31,588 nucleotides of DNA from an uncultured Collinsella sp. (GTDB taxonomy: Bacteria; Actinomycetota; Coriobacteriia; Coriobacteriales; Coriobacteriaceae): positions 1 through 31,588 of the forward strand of contig UQJV01000021.1 of assembly GCA_900541475.1 (NCBI GenBank), read 5' to 3'. This document shows positions 31,527 to 31,588 of this stretch, one piece after another (position 1 is the stretch's first letter; every line of letters starts with the position of its first letter). The notes under the pieces were generated by a model. The model was not told the DNA's origin and did not search any database. It saw only the letters and a list, made by a program, of their open reading frames with translations. A program made the translations under genes and the position numbers.

Positions 31527-31588
31527 ATGGAAATGTTTTTATGTTCGCACTTTTCAAGTGTAGGAAGTCTGATAAAGGAAGAAATTGA
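31527..31588 (+). CDS. Start of a probable S51 peptidase/PepE-like gene (truncated by window)
   Basis: Only the first 20 codons are inside the window (beginning MEMFLCSHFSSVGSLI). An ideal AAGGAG lies seven bases before the ATG. The opening resembles Gram-positive S51-family/type 1 glutamine amidotransferase-like proteins, which start with a short strand, Cys/Ser-Ser-His-Phe and a helix. Codons such as TTA and ATA and the low GC differ from the rest of the window and suggest acquisition by transfer. A longer in-frame-shifted open frame from 31352 has no ribosome site. Confidence 0.5.
   Translation, partial: MEMFLCSHFSSVGSLIKEEI

Overview
The window looks like chromosome of a high-GC Gram-positive bacterium of the class Coriobacteriia, most likely Collinsella or a close relative. 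This is inferred from the gene families and order (efp-asp23-nusB-xseB-tlyA-nadK-recN; alaS-ruvX-mltG-yqeG-aroK-aroB), the GC-rich codon use, strong AGGAGG-type ribosome sites, a T-box-controlled ileS and a Gram-positive type SOS box. No marker gene fixes the species. Nearly all genes are on the minus strand. The plus-strand exceptions are an RpiR regulator, a 79-residue membrane protein, a glycerol-dehydrogenase-like enzyme and a gene start at the right edge.

Layout. 1-3335: a fructose-type PTS permease (EIIB-EIIC-EIIA) divergent from an RpiR-family regulator, with repeated operator-like motifs between them. 3339-8433: a tightly packed minus-strand operon efp, asp23-like, nusB, xseB, tlyA, nadK, recN (translation factor, antitermination, rRNA methylation, NADP supply, DNA repair). 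8593-9723: an Xaa-Pro peptidase closed by its own terminator. 9855-16531: operon alaS, ruvX, mltG, yqeG-like phosphatase, aroK and an AroB-like protein that lacks all the catalytic motifs of dehydroquinate synthase. 16726-16965: an AT-rich two-helix membrane protein on the opposite strand. 16972-20137: a stress-type cassette of DUF948 membrane protein, degenerate RsbW-like protein, SigB/SigF-family sigma factor and AI-2E-family permease. 20238-24726: rarA (under a consensus SOS box), a dGTPase-like HD hydrolase, a short prepilin peptidase and a processive glycosyltransferase. 24809-26421: RluA-family pseudouridine synthase and lspA. 26641-29786: ileS with an isoleucine T-box leader. 29929-31011: a GldA-like dehydrogenase. 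31062-31526: non-coding, strongly structured DNA. 31527-end: start of a probable S51-peptidase-like gene in AT-rich DNA.

The genes are mostly housekeeping, and many junctions overlap by 1-11 bases (tlyA/nadK, nadK/recN, aroK/aroB-like, ruvX/mltG, sigma/AI-2E, lspA/pseudouridine synthase), which implies translational coupling. The most unusual items are the AroB pseudoenzyme beside an intact aroK, the sigma cassette whose anti-sigma partner has lost its ATP-binding boxes, the SOS box at rarA, three families of GGGAC-containing palindromes that sit at gene ends (one doubling as terminator), and a 130-bp element bounded by perfect 16-bp inverted repeats near the right end. No CRISPR array, transposase, tRNA or rRNA gene was seen. 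All positions and motifs were read by eye; family names are from recall, not from a search.
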